A stretch of DNA of 64,000 nucleotides from OLB11 sp041392835 (GCA_041392835.1 JAWKLF010000001.1:1054001-1118000); one strand, 5' to 3'; counted from the stretch's first letter, positions 16,896-26,084 are shown. The notes: generated by a model not told the origin, from the letters alone. Translations and numbers: made by a program.

Positions 16896-17879
16896 ATGCG
16901 TGAAATAGCCTTTAGACAAGCCCTTAGAGAAGCCATGCAAGAAGAAATGCGTCGTGATGAAAATGTTTTTTTGATGGGCGAAGAAGTAGCCGTGTACAAT
17001 GGTGCTTACAAAGTAAGCCAAGGTATGCTTGACGAATTTGGCGAGAAAAGAATTATAGATACACCCATTACCGAGTTGGGCTTTGCTGCCATTGGGGTAG
17101 GTGCTGCTTCTAATGGACTCAGACCTATAGTAGAATTTATGACATGGAATTTTGCAGTATTGGCTTTAGACCAAATTATGAATCATGCTTCAAAAATGTT
17201 GGCTATGAGTGGTGGGCAGTTTGGTTGTCCCATTGTGTTTAGAGGGCCTAATGGCTCTGCTGGGCAATTAGGTGCACAACATTCTGTGGCTTTTGAAAGT
17301 TGGTATGCCAATATACCTGGTCTAAAAGTAATTTCAGTTTCCAATCCATACGATGCAAAAGGACTTCTTAAAAGTGCCATTCGCGATGAAGACCCTGTGG
17401 TCTTTATGGAAAGTGAAGTGATGTATGGCGATATGGGGCATGTGCCTGAAGAAGAATACCTGATACCCATTGGTAAAGCAGATATAAAAAAAGCGGGCAC
17501 CGATGTTACACTGGTGTCTTTTAATAAAATGATGAAGGTAGCTTTGCAAGCTGCTGATGAATTAGAAAAAGAAGGCATTCATGCTGAAGTTATTGATTTG
17601 AGAACCATACGACCATTGGATTGGCATACAATTATCGAATCTGTTAAGAAAACGAATCGCTTAGTAGTAGTAGAAGAGCAATGGCCTTTTGGTAGTGTTT
17701 CGTCAGAAATAGCGTATCGAGTACAGAAAGAAGTGTTTGATTATTTAGATGCACCCGTTTTGCGTGTATGTAGTGCCGATACCAGTATGCACTATGCGCC
17801 CAATCTTGTAGCAGCTTATTTGCCCTCAGTAGCAAAAGTGGTAAAAGCTGTGAAAGAAGTGATGTATGTAAAAAAATAG
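16896..17879 (+). CDS. pdhB: Pyruvate dehydrogenase E1 component, beta subunit
   Basis: 327 residues; begins MREIAFRQALREAMQEEM and carries the transketolase pyrimidine-binding domain (GEEVAVYNGAYKVS, DTPITELGFAAIGVGAA) and the carboxyl transketolase_C domain (DLRTIRPLDWHTIIESV, VVVEEQWPFGSV). With an E1 alpha partner it decarboxylates pyruvate on thiamine diphosphate and acetylates the lipoyl E2. The alpha subunit and E2 are not beside it, so the genes are dispersed. 2-Oxoisovalerate E1 beta is a close relative, but GQFGCPIVFRGPNG fits the pyruvate enzyme. Confidence 0.93.
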   Translation: MREIAFRQALREAMQEEMRRDENVFLMGEEVAVYNGAYKVSQGMLDEFGEKRIIDTPITELGFAAIGVGAASNGLRPIVEFMTWNFAVLALDQIMNHASKMLAMSGGQFGCPIVFRGPNGSAGQLGAQHSVAFESWYANIPGLKVISVSNPYDAKGLLKSAIRDEDPVVFMESEVMYGDMGHVPEEEYLIPIGKADIKKAGTDVTLVSFNKMMKVALQAADELEKEGIHAEVIDLRTIRPLDWHTIIESVKKTNRLVVVEEQWPFGSVSSEIAYRVQKEVFDYLDAPVLRVCSADTSMHYAPNLVAAYLPSVAKVVKAVKEVMYVKK

Positions 17880-18302
17880 GGGATTATCTATTCTATTTGG
17901 GTTAGAGATTAAAAAACATGTTTAGTAAAACCCACGCATACAATAGAAACGTATGAGAGGAGTGGTCTATTTGACTAATCTTTTATAGTTTCTGCTAATA
18001 GTATTGCCTAATATAAGTTAAATATAATAATATTGGAATAGTGTAAGTACAAAAGTTAATTATTTAGTCATCTGTAAACAATCATATGATTATTATGTAT
18101 TAAATCTATTGCTTATTCTATAGTGTGTCTTGTCATTATTTTTTTTCAAAAGCTTTTGCTGCAATTAGATTGTTTACTAAGAAAAGATGAGCAAAATAAT
18201 ATGAACATGTTAGTTATTCCTTTTTTCTGCCTATGAATACAAAGTTTATAAATTATTTGTAAAAACAAAAAAATATGATATTTTTATAAAAAAATAACAA
18301 CT
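17880..18302. other. 423-base AT-rich intergenic region
   Basis: No open frame, tRNA fold or strong terminator was found. The only signal is a candidate promoter near the right end (18256-18286). The region separates the housekeeping pdhB from the accessory surface-protein locus. Confidence 0.5.
18256..18286 (+). promoter_or_regulatory. Candidate promoter of the T9SS beta-helix gene
   Basis: TTTG at 18256-18259, a 19-base spacer and TATTTTTA at 18279-18286 come close to the TTTG-N19-TAnnTTTG pattern (last base differs). The ATG is at 18303. Confidence 0.45.
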
Positions 18303-18710
18303 ATGACTACTTTTCCTACCTTTCAAACATTAAAATTCAATTTGTTTTTTATTTTTTTAAGTACACTACTTTTACTTTTAGGAACTATTTCTTTAACACA
18401 CGCACAAGCCCCGCCCTATGTACTTGGTCAAGCACCCAATTGTATGAAGACTAATTCATTGGGTATTAATACAGGTTTTAATTATTTGTCGGGAACACCA
18501 TATTTTGACCCAGAAGTGGACCGTTATTGGTTGTTAACCACTACCGATGGTTATGGCTCCAATATTTGCCCTATCGTATGGCCCAATTGGGCACCTGTTG
18601 GTTTCCCAAGTATTGGTGTAAATGCACCATACCGTTCCATTTCTGTTTTAGCCTATACGGCTGCTATAGTATTACAAACAACGCCGATCCGCTTACGTGT
18701 AATTTGTTAA
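18303..18710 (+). CDS. Amino-terminal fragment of a frameshifted T9SS beta-helix surface protein
   Basis: This frame supplies the true start: a hydrophobic signal peptide (residues about 10-35, ending near LTHAQA) and the first ~115 residues of a secreted protein. It then runs to a stop at 18710 while the sensible continuation (NNADPLTCNLLNGSQYY) appears one frame over. A single-base deletion somewhere near 18650-18690 explains the shift. Read together with the next two entries it forms one gene, 18303-22956, of roughly 1550 codons. Whether the break is biological or a sequencing error is not resolvable here. Function: a cargo of the type IX system, probably on the cell surface. Confidence 0.75.
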   Translation: MTTFPTFQTLKFNLFFIFLSTLLLLLGTISLTHAQAPPYVLGQAPNCMKTNSLGINTGFNYLSGTPYFDPEVDRYWLLTTTDGYGSNICPIVWPNWAPVGFPSIGVNAPYRSISVLAYTAAIVLQTTPIRLRVIC

Positions 18711-21274
18711 ATGGCTCCCAGTATTATACATTTACTCGCTATTTTTGGGTAGATATTCCTATAGGTAGCTTTTTAGCAGGCACCTTAACCATGACGGTTG
18801 CTTATGACGATGGTATTCAAGACATGATGATGAATGGTAATGTGTTAGCTGGTTCGGGCACTTCATGTATACCTGGTCAAGTAACATTAACATTACCTGT
18901 CTTGTTGCAGCCAGGTCTCAATAATTTGGATATTAGAGTTAATAATAGATCTCTTAACTCAAGCAATTCCTCTAGTATGGCTATACGTGTGCAAGGTACT
19001 ATTTCAACCAGTGCAAATGTTATTATTGACAATCATCATTTTATGCCCAATTCAGGTGGATTTACAAGTAATCCATTTATTCCAAGTTGCCAAGCTAACC
19101 CTTTGGAATATATTGTGTCGCCTACCTTCAATACCAATTGCATACCACCAGGAGATACCGCAGGTCTTATTTTTATCACTAATTATAATACTAATTTTAC
19201 CTATACACTTTTACCCAATAATCAAGTATTGAACGATTCGTTTTTTGTAGCGAAAAAAGATAGTACTTATATTGTAGTTGTATCTGATCAATGGGGTTGT
19301 TCAGATTCTCAGTCTGTGAGTGTAGAGGAGGGTTTTGCCATTGACATATACCCCCCTGTTTCTTGGTGCTTAAATGATACACTTTCAACTGCATATTTTT
19401 CTTTTCAGCCTATGCCAGGAGGTCCTTATTTGTATGCCATCAATGGTGGCGGTTTTCAGACCAACAATGTGTTTAGCAATTTAAGCGAAGGGCAATACAC
19501 CTTGTCGGCAAAAGATTTTGGTGGCTGTATAGTATCCGAAGAGCGACATGTGAATTTAATACATATGAACCCCTCTGCCAATCCACAGGCTTTTTGTGTA
19601 GGACAAGATAGTGTTGCCTTGCAAGCCAATGTGTATTATTCGCCTTGGTTAACGTTCAGTAGTGCCATTTGGACACCAGGAGCTAATCTCAATGACACCC
19701 TTGTCAAGGTTTCTCCATTAACATCAACCACGTATTCACTAGATGTGCTGTTTAATGATATTTATTCCAAAAAAGTAGGTTCCATCAACCCTGTACTAGA
19801 TACTTCAACCTGTGGCTATCATGACACGGTAAGTGTTGTGGTGTACACCGATTTGCCTAAGATAGATTCATTTACCCAATCCCAACTTCCTTGCAATCCG
19901 CTAATAGAAGCACATGCTAGTCAAGGCTTGCCACCTTACACATGGCAGTGGCTGGCAGGCTATTCTATTTCAAATCAAACACCTACACCATCTTTGCCAG
20001 GTCAGCCCAATGTAGTGCAGCCTCCTTTGCAAATTCCTTGGCTCAATTATTATAATTATACAGCACAAGTTACAGATGCGCATGGTTGCACAGCTACGAA
20101 TGTCACACAGTTTTCTCAAAACCCATTTTGTTGTGGCAGTAGCAATACTAATCAGCTTTTTGCTCAAAATAATGCACATTGTTTTTCCAGTTCAGCCCAA
20201 TGGATAGGCAAAAGTTTTGTACCCGGCATGATACCAGTGGCACAGGCCAATTCCGCTCAACTAGTGAGTCAATTTGGTTCTACTGTAATCACAACAAACG
20301 ATAATATCATTTTTGACGGTGTTACTTTAATCAATCAGGATATTACTTTTGTAAATTGCCCCAATATTTATTTTACGCCGCATTCTCAAATGAATATTAA
20401 TTCTACTGGTAAAATACTTTCTTTTATCAATTGTCATATTACGACCACCTGCGACCAATACACTTGGGTTGGTATTATAGGCAATAATTCATCTCAGATG
20501 CTTCGTGTAGAAAACTGCCACATTAGTTATATGGAAAGTGGACTAACAATGTTCAATGCATGCAAAATCAATGCCGTGGATAATACTTTTTTTAATAATG
20601 TGATAGGTATTAATTTGCGAAATGCCAATACTAATGGTTATACAGCTTCTACAGGTGCTTGTTTGATTAAGGGTAATACCTTTGAAAGCGATAGCTCACT
20701 CATGATAACCTATGTCTTTTATCCCGATTCCATTTTCAATGTCATGCATTACAGAGGGGAGCATGGAGTACTCATTACTAATTGTAAATCGGCACAAGTA
20801 GGCACATTAAACGATTGTACGACCGAAAGAAATTTCTTTAAAAATTTATTTAATGGTATCAATATTTCTACTTCCGATACCTCCGCATACAAACGCTATT
20901 TCTTATACAATAATTTCTTTAAAAATATAAACCAATGGACTGCACCTCCTTACAACTCAACCGTTGAGCAGGCCATTATGAATACTTGGAATAGCCCCTT
21001 TGCTACATCGCACAGAGGAGCCGCTATACGGGCGCGCGTTACCAATACATATCCCAATGCAGGCTATGCTATCTTGGAGGTCAAGTATAGTTGCGATTTG
21101 TTAGATATTTTTTATAACTGCGACAAAGGCATCACTACCGACGATTTTAGTATAGTGGCAGAGCATGCCAATATGAAAAATTGTTTAATTGGTATCAAAG
21201 CCAATAGAGCCAACAACAGAGGTTTTGATATTAGAAACTGTGCCTTAAACGGTGGAGTAGAGGCATTTACTTAA
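18527..21274 (+). CDS. Middle fragment of the T9SS protein: SprB-like repeats and right-handed beta-helix
   Basis: The frame is open from 18527, but meaningful protein starts at about 18670; residues before that are out-of-frame translation of the preceding fragment. In order: a beta-sandwich-like part, two stretches shaped like SprB repeats (LYAINGGGFQTNNVFSNLSE then GQYTLSAKDFGGC; and AQVTDAHGC), then from about 20290 a right-handed parallel beta-helix region rich in Asn/Ile ladders (DGVTLINQDITFVNCPNIYF, FINCHIT, VENCHISYMESG, NTFFNNVIG). SprB repeats occur in gliding adhesins. The stop at 21274 comes from a second one-base loss in a T run (21266-21268): restoring one T gives AFYLIGNTNIS. 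Confidence 0.75.
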   Translation: MVVNHYRWLWLQYLPYRMAQLGTCWFPKYWCKCTIPFHFCFSLYGCYSITNNADPLTCNLLNGSQYYTFTRYFWVDIPIGSFLAGTLTMTVAYDDGIQDMMMNGNVLAGSGTSCIPGQVTLTLPVLLQPGLNNLDIRVNNRSLNSSNSSSMAIRVQGTISTSANVIIDNHHFMPNSGGFTSNPFIPSCQANPLEYIVSPTFNTNCIPPGDTAGLIFITNYNTNFTYTLLPNNQVLNDSFFVAKKDSTYIVVVSDQWGCSDSQSVSVEEGFAIDIYPPVSWCLNDTLSTAYFSFQPMPGGPYLYAINGGGFQTNNVFSNLSEGQYTLSAKDFGGCIVSEERHVNLIHMNPSANPQAFCVGQDSVALQANVYYSPWLTFSSAIWTPGANLNDTLVKVSPLTSTTYSLDVLFNDIYSKKVGSINPVLDTSTCGYHDTVSVVVYTDLPKIDSFTQSQLPCNPLIEAHASQGLPPYTWQWLAGYSISNQTPTPSLPGQPNVVQPPLQIPWLNYYNYTAQVTDAHGCTATNVTQFSQNPFCCGSSNTNQLFAQNNAHCFSSSAQWIGKSFVPGMIPVAQANSAQLVSQFGSTVITTNDNIIFDGVTLINQDITFVNCPNIYFTPHSQMNINSTGKILSFINCHITTTCDQYTWVGIIGNNSSQMLRVENCHISYMESGLTMFNACKINAVDNTFFNNVIGINLRNANTNGYTASTGACLIKGNTFESDSSLMITYVFYPDSIFNVMHYRGEHGVLITNCKSAQVGTLNDCTTERNFFKNLFNGINISTSDTSAYKRYFLYNNFFKNINQWTAPPYNSTVEQAIMNTWNSPFATSHRGAAIRARVTNTYPNAGYAILEVKYSCDLLDIFYNCDKGITTDDFSIVAEHANMKNCLIGIKANRANNRGFDIRNCALNGGVEAFT

Positions 21275-21276
21275 TT

Positions 21277-22956
21277 GGGAATACCAATATCAGCCATAGC
21301 AAAGTACCCTCCTCTATTATACGTGAATGTGTTTTTGATATGCGTAGCACACCGCTAAACGGTTCCTATTATCCTGGGGCTATTACTATTTTGTACAATA
21401 ATCCCACCTTGCTGCATGGTATAGATATAAGCCTCAACGCTTTGGCTATGTTGGCTCCGGCAGGCATTGGTATTGATTTGCTCAATACCAATCAAAATGT
21501 GCGTTTAACCGAAAATGCTATCAATTTTTATACTAACAACCCCTATAGTGGCAATATATTGGCTTCGGGCATCTATGCCAACCAATGCAATGGTACCGTT
21601 TTTCAACTCAATATTATTAGGGGTAATTTACCCATACTCACTGGCCCTGCCAGCCCCTTTGTAGGCCTCTATTTGCTTCAAAGTATAAACAGTATTATTG
21701 ATTGCAACCGCTTTTTTGATTTGCCCGTCGGTTTGCGTGCCGATGGCAATTGCCAGGCCAGCAGTGTGCTCAGCAATAAATTTACTACCATGGGCAATGG
21801 CATACGTTGCAACGATTTTACGGTGGCTGGCACCCTGGGCAATATAGGTAGCTTAAGCTTTGATAGCCGCAACCGCTTTAACCAATCCAGCTTGGCCAGT
21901 AGCCCGCAAAACTTTGATATATATAGAATGACCACATCTCCCCTTCCGCCCCCTACTTACTATGGCGATATGACTTGGGCGTTTTTCCCTACCAGTGGTT
22001 CCTTTACGCCAAATACAGCTTATTTAACACAATCAAATACGGGTGCCCCTTTTATGGCTTGTGCCAACGATAATATACCTGTACTCATGCTGGCACCCCA
22101 AAGCAGTGCTGACGATATGCCATTAGAAGAAGCCTTGGCCATAGCCCAAGACAGTGTGACCTATATAGACCTAGAGCCCGGTTGCAAATGGCTAGACCAG
22201 CGTCGCCTCTATACAGTATTGGCTGGCGACTCCCTGTTGCGTATAAGCCAAAGCGAATTGCAAAATTTTTACAATCAGATGCAAAACGAAAAAATAAAAG
22301 ATCTGGTCTATATAGATAAGCTCTTACAAGGTCTATCCGATACCACGCATGTAGCAGACAGCCTCTATAGTGCTACTATTTTGCAACAAGCTACTAGCCT
22401 CAATGCTGGCATAGTAAGCAGCAATCCCTTGGAGCAAAATGAAGTATTCATCAATACTTATTTTATACAATGGCTTCAAAGTGGATGGATAGCCTTGGAT
22501 TCTACACAGCAAAGCCAAATAGAAATGATGGCACGCTCTTGCCCCTACATCAATGGGCGAGCAGTATATAAGGCTCGCACGCTCTATGCGGCCTTGGGTG
22601 GCTATGCTAATTACGACGATTGGTCTATTTGCCACAGCGCAGGGCTTTATCGTAGCAGTGGCTACAACTATCCCAGCATACAATTGCCACAAGATGGCAT
22701 GCCTGTTGCTTCGGCTGTAAAACTTTATCCGAATCCGGCACAAGATAGGCTTACGGTGCAGTGTGTATTGGGCGAGCAAGAAACAGCCCTGTTTATACTC
22801 TATGACCTACTAGGCCATGAGCAGGCCCGTATGGAGCTGAGCTATGAGCAAGATACTCGCACCTTGTCTATAGGCCATTTACCAGCAGGATTATACCTTT
22901 ACCAATGCCGCGTGGGTCCTGGCACAAGCTATAGCGGTAAACTAATAAAAGACTAA
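21277..22956 (+). CDS. Carboxyl-terminal fragment of the T9SS beta-helix protein with sorting domain
   Basis: Continuous in this frame from the second frameshift; the first ATG inside is at 21340, but coding sense begins earlier (LIGNTNISHSKVPSSIIREC). It continues the beta-helix ladder (LLNTNQNVRLTENAINFYTN, IIDCNRFFDLPVG), then a helical stretch rich in Gln/Leu/Ser (about 22100-22600) and an 80-residue type A T9SS sorting domain at 22714-22956 (VKLYPNPAQDRLTVQ, LPAGLYLYQCRV). The sorting domain is nearly identical in DNA to those of the next genes. Only six bases separate its stop from the following ATG. Confidence 0.8.
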   Translation, partial: GNTNISHSKVPSSIIRECVFDMRSTPLNGSYYPGAITILYNNPTLLHGIDISLNALAMLAPAGIGIDLLNTNQNVRLTENAINFYTNNPYSGNILASGIYANQCNGTVFQLNIIRGNLPILTGPASPFVGLYLLQSINSIIDCNRFFDLPVGLRADGNCQASSVLSNKFTTMGNGIRCNDFTVAGTLGNIGSLSFDSRNRFNQSSLASSPQNFDIYRMTTSPLPPPTYYGDMTWAFFPTSGSFTPNTAYLTQSNTGAPFMACANDNIPVLMLAPQSSADDMPLEEALAIAQDSVTYIDLEPGCKWLDQRRLYTVLAGDSLLRISQSELQNFYNQMQNEKIKDLVYIDKLLQGLSDTTHVADSLYSATILQQATSLNAGIVSSNPLEQNEVFINTYFIQWLQSGWIALDSTQQSQIEMMARSCPYINGRAVYKARTLYAALGGYANYDDWSICHSAGLYRSSGYNYPSIQLPQDGMPVASAVKLYPNPAQDRLTVQCVLGEQETALFILYDLLGHEQARMELSYEQDTRTLSIGHLPAGLYLYQCRVGPGTSYSGKLIKD

Positions 22957-22962
22957 AACAAT

Positions 22963-24513
22963 ATGAAAAAACGCACATTTTTAATAATTCTGGTATTTTG
23001 TAGCACCTACCTACTCCAAGCCCAAAGCAAGGAAGGTAATACATGGGTATTGGGTTTTATGGGCATACACTTAGATTTTAACAACTTGCCACCCACGCAA
23101 GATAGCACTTTGCTCTATTACCACAGCAGCTATACGGGGCAGTTAAAAATACTGCCATATTCCATTTCCAATATTTGCGATAGTCAGGGTCAGGTAAGGC
23201 TTATATGCGATGGCACGAGCCTATTCAATGGGCAAGGCCAGCTCATAGCCAATGGCGACACCTTGGTGCCCAGCCTATGGGCTCAGTATAATCAAGGCAC
23301 TGGTAATAATTATTCTCAAACATCGCTGATATTGCCCTTTCCCCAGCATCGCTATACTATCGTTACGCCTGTCTTTAGCGATAGCGCCTATACCGAATTT
23401 TTCGTTACCACAGGTGGATTGGTTGTCTTTGATCAGTTGATGTATCATGTGGTAGATATGCAGGCCAATGGAGGGCAAGGCCAAGTAATAAAAAAAAGAG
23501 CCATAGCCGATAGAAACCAACGTTATAGTATGTTGCAGATGGGTGCAGTGCGCCATGCCAATGGCAGAGACTGGTGGGTACTCAAAATGGATAGAGACAG
23601 TGTGAATGTGCATAGCTATTTGTTTACACCCGATTCGGTCTATGTAAAAAGCGTTTTCCGTTTGCCCTATAGCATTCCTTTAGGTCCGGAGCGTCAGGGT
23701 CAAATGATGTTTAGCGATGATGGTAGCAAGTGGGTATCGGCATCAGATAATTATAGCAGTCAGGTATATTTTGGCGATTTTAATCGTTGTACGGGGCAGT
23801 TGAGTGGTGTTCAGGAAATTAAGATACCAGTGGTGTATTCGAGCGATTTAAACTGGTTTGATAGTAGCACCTCGGGTGTATGCTATTCGCCCAATAAGGA
23901 ATTGCTCTATGTGAGCCGCTATACCCATATTTTTCAATACCATATAGCCAGCCAAAGCTGGTACACAGTGCATGGTCCTGATACGCCAGCCATTGGCACA
24001 GGCAATTTTTTAAAGGGCTATAATGGCATATATCTGGGTCAGGATGGCAAACTTTATATAGGCAATTGGGGTGGTGTTGTCAGGCACATGAGTGTTATAG
24101 ACAATCCCAATGCCCAAGGAGCGGCTTGCAATTTTTGTAGAGCTTGTTTTCGCAATACCGCTTTTTGGGGGTGGCTGGGTGCTATACCCAATATGCCCAA
24201 CTATGCCTTGGGTCAAGATAGTAGCCTGTGCTGGCCAGTAGGGTTGACTACCATCAATACAGAACCCTTGGCAGTAAAACTTTATCCGAATCCCGCACAA
24301 GATAGGCTTACGGTGCAGTGTGTATTGGGCGAGCAAGAAACAGCCCTGTTTATACTCTATGACCTACTAGGCCATGAGCAAGCCCGTATGGAGCTGAGCT
24401 ATGAGCAAGATACTCGCACCTTGTCTATAGGCCATTTACCAGCAGGATTATACCTTTACCAATGCCGCGTGGCTCCTGGCACAAGCTATAGCGGTAAACT
24501 AATAAAAGACTAA
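22963..24513 (+). CDS. T9SS-secreted protein, tandem copy 1 (intact), unknown function
   Basis: 516 residues. Signal peptide about 1-20 (MKKRTFLIILVFCSTYLLQA), then a body starting GNTWVLGFMGIHLDFNN of the kind found in propeller-like Bacteroidota surface proteins (LFNGQGQLIANG, VFSDSAYTEFFV, GQMMFSDDGSKWVSASDN, GQDGKLYIGNW), and a sorting domain at about residues 437-516 ending GKLIKD. The repeated GS/SDDG-type turns suggest beta-propeller blades (inference). Enzymatic motifs are not recognised. It follows the beta-helix gene by six bases and precedes copy 2 by six bases, so the array is probably one transcript. It differs from copy 2 in short dense patches. Confidence 0.85.
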   Translation: MKKRTFLIILVFCSTYLLQAQSKEGNTWVLGFMGIHLDFNNLPPTQDSTLLYYHSSYTGQLKILPYSISNICDSQGQVRLICDGTSLFNGQGQLIANGDTLVPSLWAQYNQGTGNNYSQTSLILPFPQHRYTIVTPVFSDSAYTEFFVTTGGLVVFDQLMYHVVDMQANGGQGQVIKKRAIADRNQRYSMLQMGAVRHANGRDWWVLKMDRDSVNVHSYLFTPDSVYVKSVFRLPYSIPLGPERQGQMMFSDDGSKWVSASDNYSSQVYFGDFNRCTGQLSGVQEIKIPVVYSSDLNWFDSSTSGVCYSPNKELLYVSRYTHIFQYHIASQSWYTVHGPDTPAIGTGNFLKGYNGIYLGQDGKLYIGNWGGVVRHMSVIDNPNAQGAACNFCRACFRNTAFWGWLGAIPNMPNYALGQDSSLCWPVGLTTINTEPLAVKLYPNPAQDRLTVQCVLGEQETALFILYDLLGHEQARMELSYEQDTRTLSIGHLPAGLYLYQCRVAPGTSYSGKLIKD

Positions 24514-24519
24514 AACAAT

Positions 24520-25803
24520 ATGAAAAAACGCACATTTTTAATAATTCTGGTATTTTGTAGCACCTACCTACTCCAAGCCCAAAGCAAGGAAGGCAATACA
24601 TGGGTATTGGGTACGTATGGCATACACTTAGATTTTAACAACTTGCCACCCACGCAAGATAGCACTTTGCTCTATTACCACAGCAACTATACGGGGCAGT
24701 TAAAAGGTTCTGCCATTTCCATTTCCAATATTTGCGATAGTCAGGGCCAGGTAAGGCTTATATGCGATGGCACGAGCCTATTCAATGGGCAAGGCCAGCT
24801 CATAGCCAATGGCGACACCTTGGTGCCCAGCCTATGGGCTCAGTATTATCAAGGCACTGGTAATAATTATTCTCAAACATCGCTGATATTGCCCTTTCCC
24901 CAGCATCGCTATACTATCGTTACGCCTGTCTTTAGCGATAGCGCCTATACCGGAAGATTTTTCGTTACCACAGGTGGATTGGTTGTCTTTGATCAGTTGA
25001 TGTATCATGTGGTAGATATGCAGGCCAATGGAGGGCAAGGCCAAGTAATAAAAAAAAGAGCCATAGCCGATAGAAACCAACGTTATAGTATGTTGCAGAT
25101 GGGTGCAGTGCGCCATGCCAATGGCAGAGACTGGTGGGTACTCAAAATGGATAGAGACAGTGTGAATGTGCATAGCTATTTGTTTACACCCGATTCGGTC
25201 TATGTAAAAAGCGTTTTCCGTTTACCCTATAGCATTCCTTTAGGTCCGGAGCATCAGGGTCAAATGATGTTTAGCGATGATGGTAGCAAGTGGGTATCGG
25301 CATCAGATAATTATAGCAGTCAGGTATATTTTGGCGATTTTAATCGTTGTACGGGGCAGTTGAGTGGTGTTCAGGAAATTAAGATACCTCCTATTTTTTC
25401 TACCTATAATAATGCATTCGATAGTAGCACCTCGGGTGTATGCTATTCGCCCAATAAGGAATTGCTCTATGTGAGCCGCTTTACCCATATTTTTCAATAC
25501 CATATAGCCAGTCAAAGCTGGTACACAGTGCATGGTCCTGATACGCCAGCCATTGGCACAGGCAATATTTTAAAAGGCTATAATACCATTTATCCGGGTC
25601 AGGATGGCAAACTCTATATAGGCAATTGGCATAGTATTGTCAGGCACATGAGTGTTATAGACAATCCCAATGCCCAAGGAGCAGCTTGCAATTTTTGTAG
25701 AGCTTGTTTTCGCAATAATGCAAACAGGGGGGTGGCTGGGTGCTATACCCAATATGTCTTCAACTATCCTTGGGTCAAGATAGTAGCCTGTGCTGGCCAG
25801 TAG
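24520..25803 (+). CDS. T9SS-secreted protein, tandem copy 2, frameshifted before its sorting domain
   Basis: The first ~405 residues parallel copy 1, with the same signal peptide and near-identical DNA except in patches: GTYG for GFMG, LKGSAIS for LKILPYS, PPIFSTYNNAF for PVVYSSDLNWF, NWHSIV for NWGGVV. Around 25735 (GGGGGG run) the frame slips relative to copy 1, and further single-base gains near 25762 and 25826 bring it back in frame after a TAG at 25801. As printed it would make a protein lacking the sorting domain, so it could not be secreted to the surface by T9SS. Sequencing or assembly error in a repeat is a real alternative. Confidence 0.75.
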   Translation: MKKRTFLIILVFCSTYLLQAQSKEGNTWVLGTYGIHLDFNNLPPTQDSTLLYYHSNYTGQLKGSAISISNICDSQGQVRLICDGTSLFNGQGQLIANGDTLVPSLWAQYYQGTGNNYSQTSLILPFPQHRYTIVTPVFSDSAYTGRFFVTTGGLVVFDQLMYHVVDMQANGGQGQVIKKRAIADRNQRYSMLQMGAVRHANGRDWWVLKMDRDSVNVHSYLFTPDSVYVKSVFRLPYSIPLGPEHQGQMMFSDDGSKWVSASDNYSSQVYFGDFNRCTGQLSGVQEIKIPPIFSTYNNAFDSSTSGVCYSPNKELLYVSRFTHIFQYHIASQSWYTVHGPDTPAIGTGNILKGYNTIYPGQDGKLYIGNWHSIVRHMSVIDNPNAQGAACNFCRACFRNNANRGVAGCYTQYVFNYPWVKIVACAGQ

Positions 25804-25830
25804 GGTTGACTACCATCAATACAGAACCCC

Positions 25831-26067
25831 TTGGCTGTAAAACTTTATCCGAATCCGGCACAAGATAGGCTTACGGTGCAGTGTGTATTGGGCGAGCAAG
25901 AAACAGCCCTGTTTATACTCTATGACCTACTAGGCCATGAGCAAGCCCGTATGGAGCTGAGCTATGAGCAAGATACTCTGACCTTGTCTATAGGCCATTT
26001 ACCAGCAGGATTATACCTTTTACCAATGCCGCGTGGGTCCTGGCACAAGCTTCTCGCGGTAAACTAA
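25831..26067 (+). pseudogene. Detached T9SS sorting domain of tandem copy 2
   Basis: Starting with TTG at 25831, this frame encodes the sorting domain (AVKLYPNPAQDRLTVQ and LSIGHLPAGLYL) that belongs to copy 2 upstream. Near 26018 one extra T (CCTTTTACC for CCTTTACC) shifts the last residues, and TTCTCGCGG replaces TATAGCGG, so the usual end GKLIKD is lost. It has no signal peptide of its own and would not be an independent gene. Confidence 0.7.
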
Positions 26068-26084
26068 TAAAAGACTAAAACAAT

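Noticed and set aside
18303..22956. Programmed ribosomal frameshifting in the beta-helix gene
   Set aside because: No slippery heptamer with a following structure was found, two shifts would be required, and the shifts behave like simple single-base losses.
22333..24336. Antisense frames repeated at 22333-22779, 23275-23613, 24010-24336 and 24832-25173
   Set aside because: Their repeated nature simply mirrors the tandem duplication on the plus strand.
22963..25803. Diversity-generating retroelement as the cause of the patchy differences
   Set aside because: The changes are not confined to adenine positions, no template repeat is seen, and no reverse transcriptase gene lies in the window.
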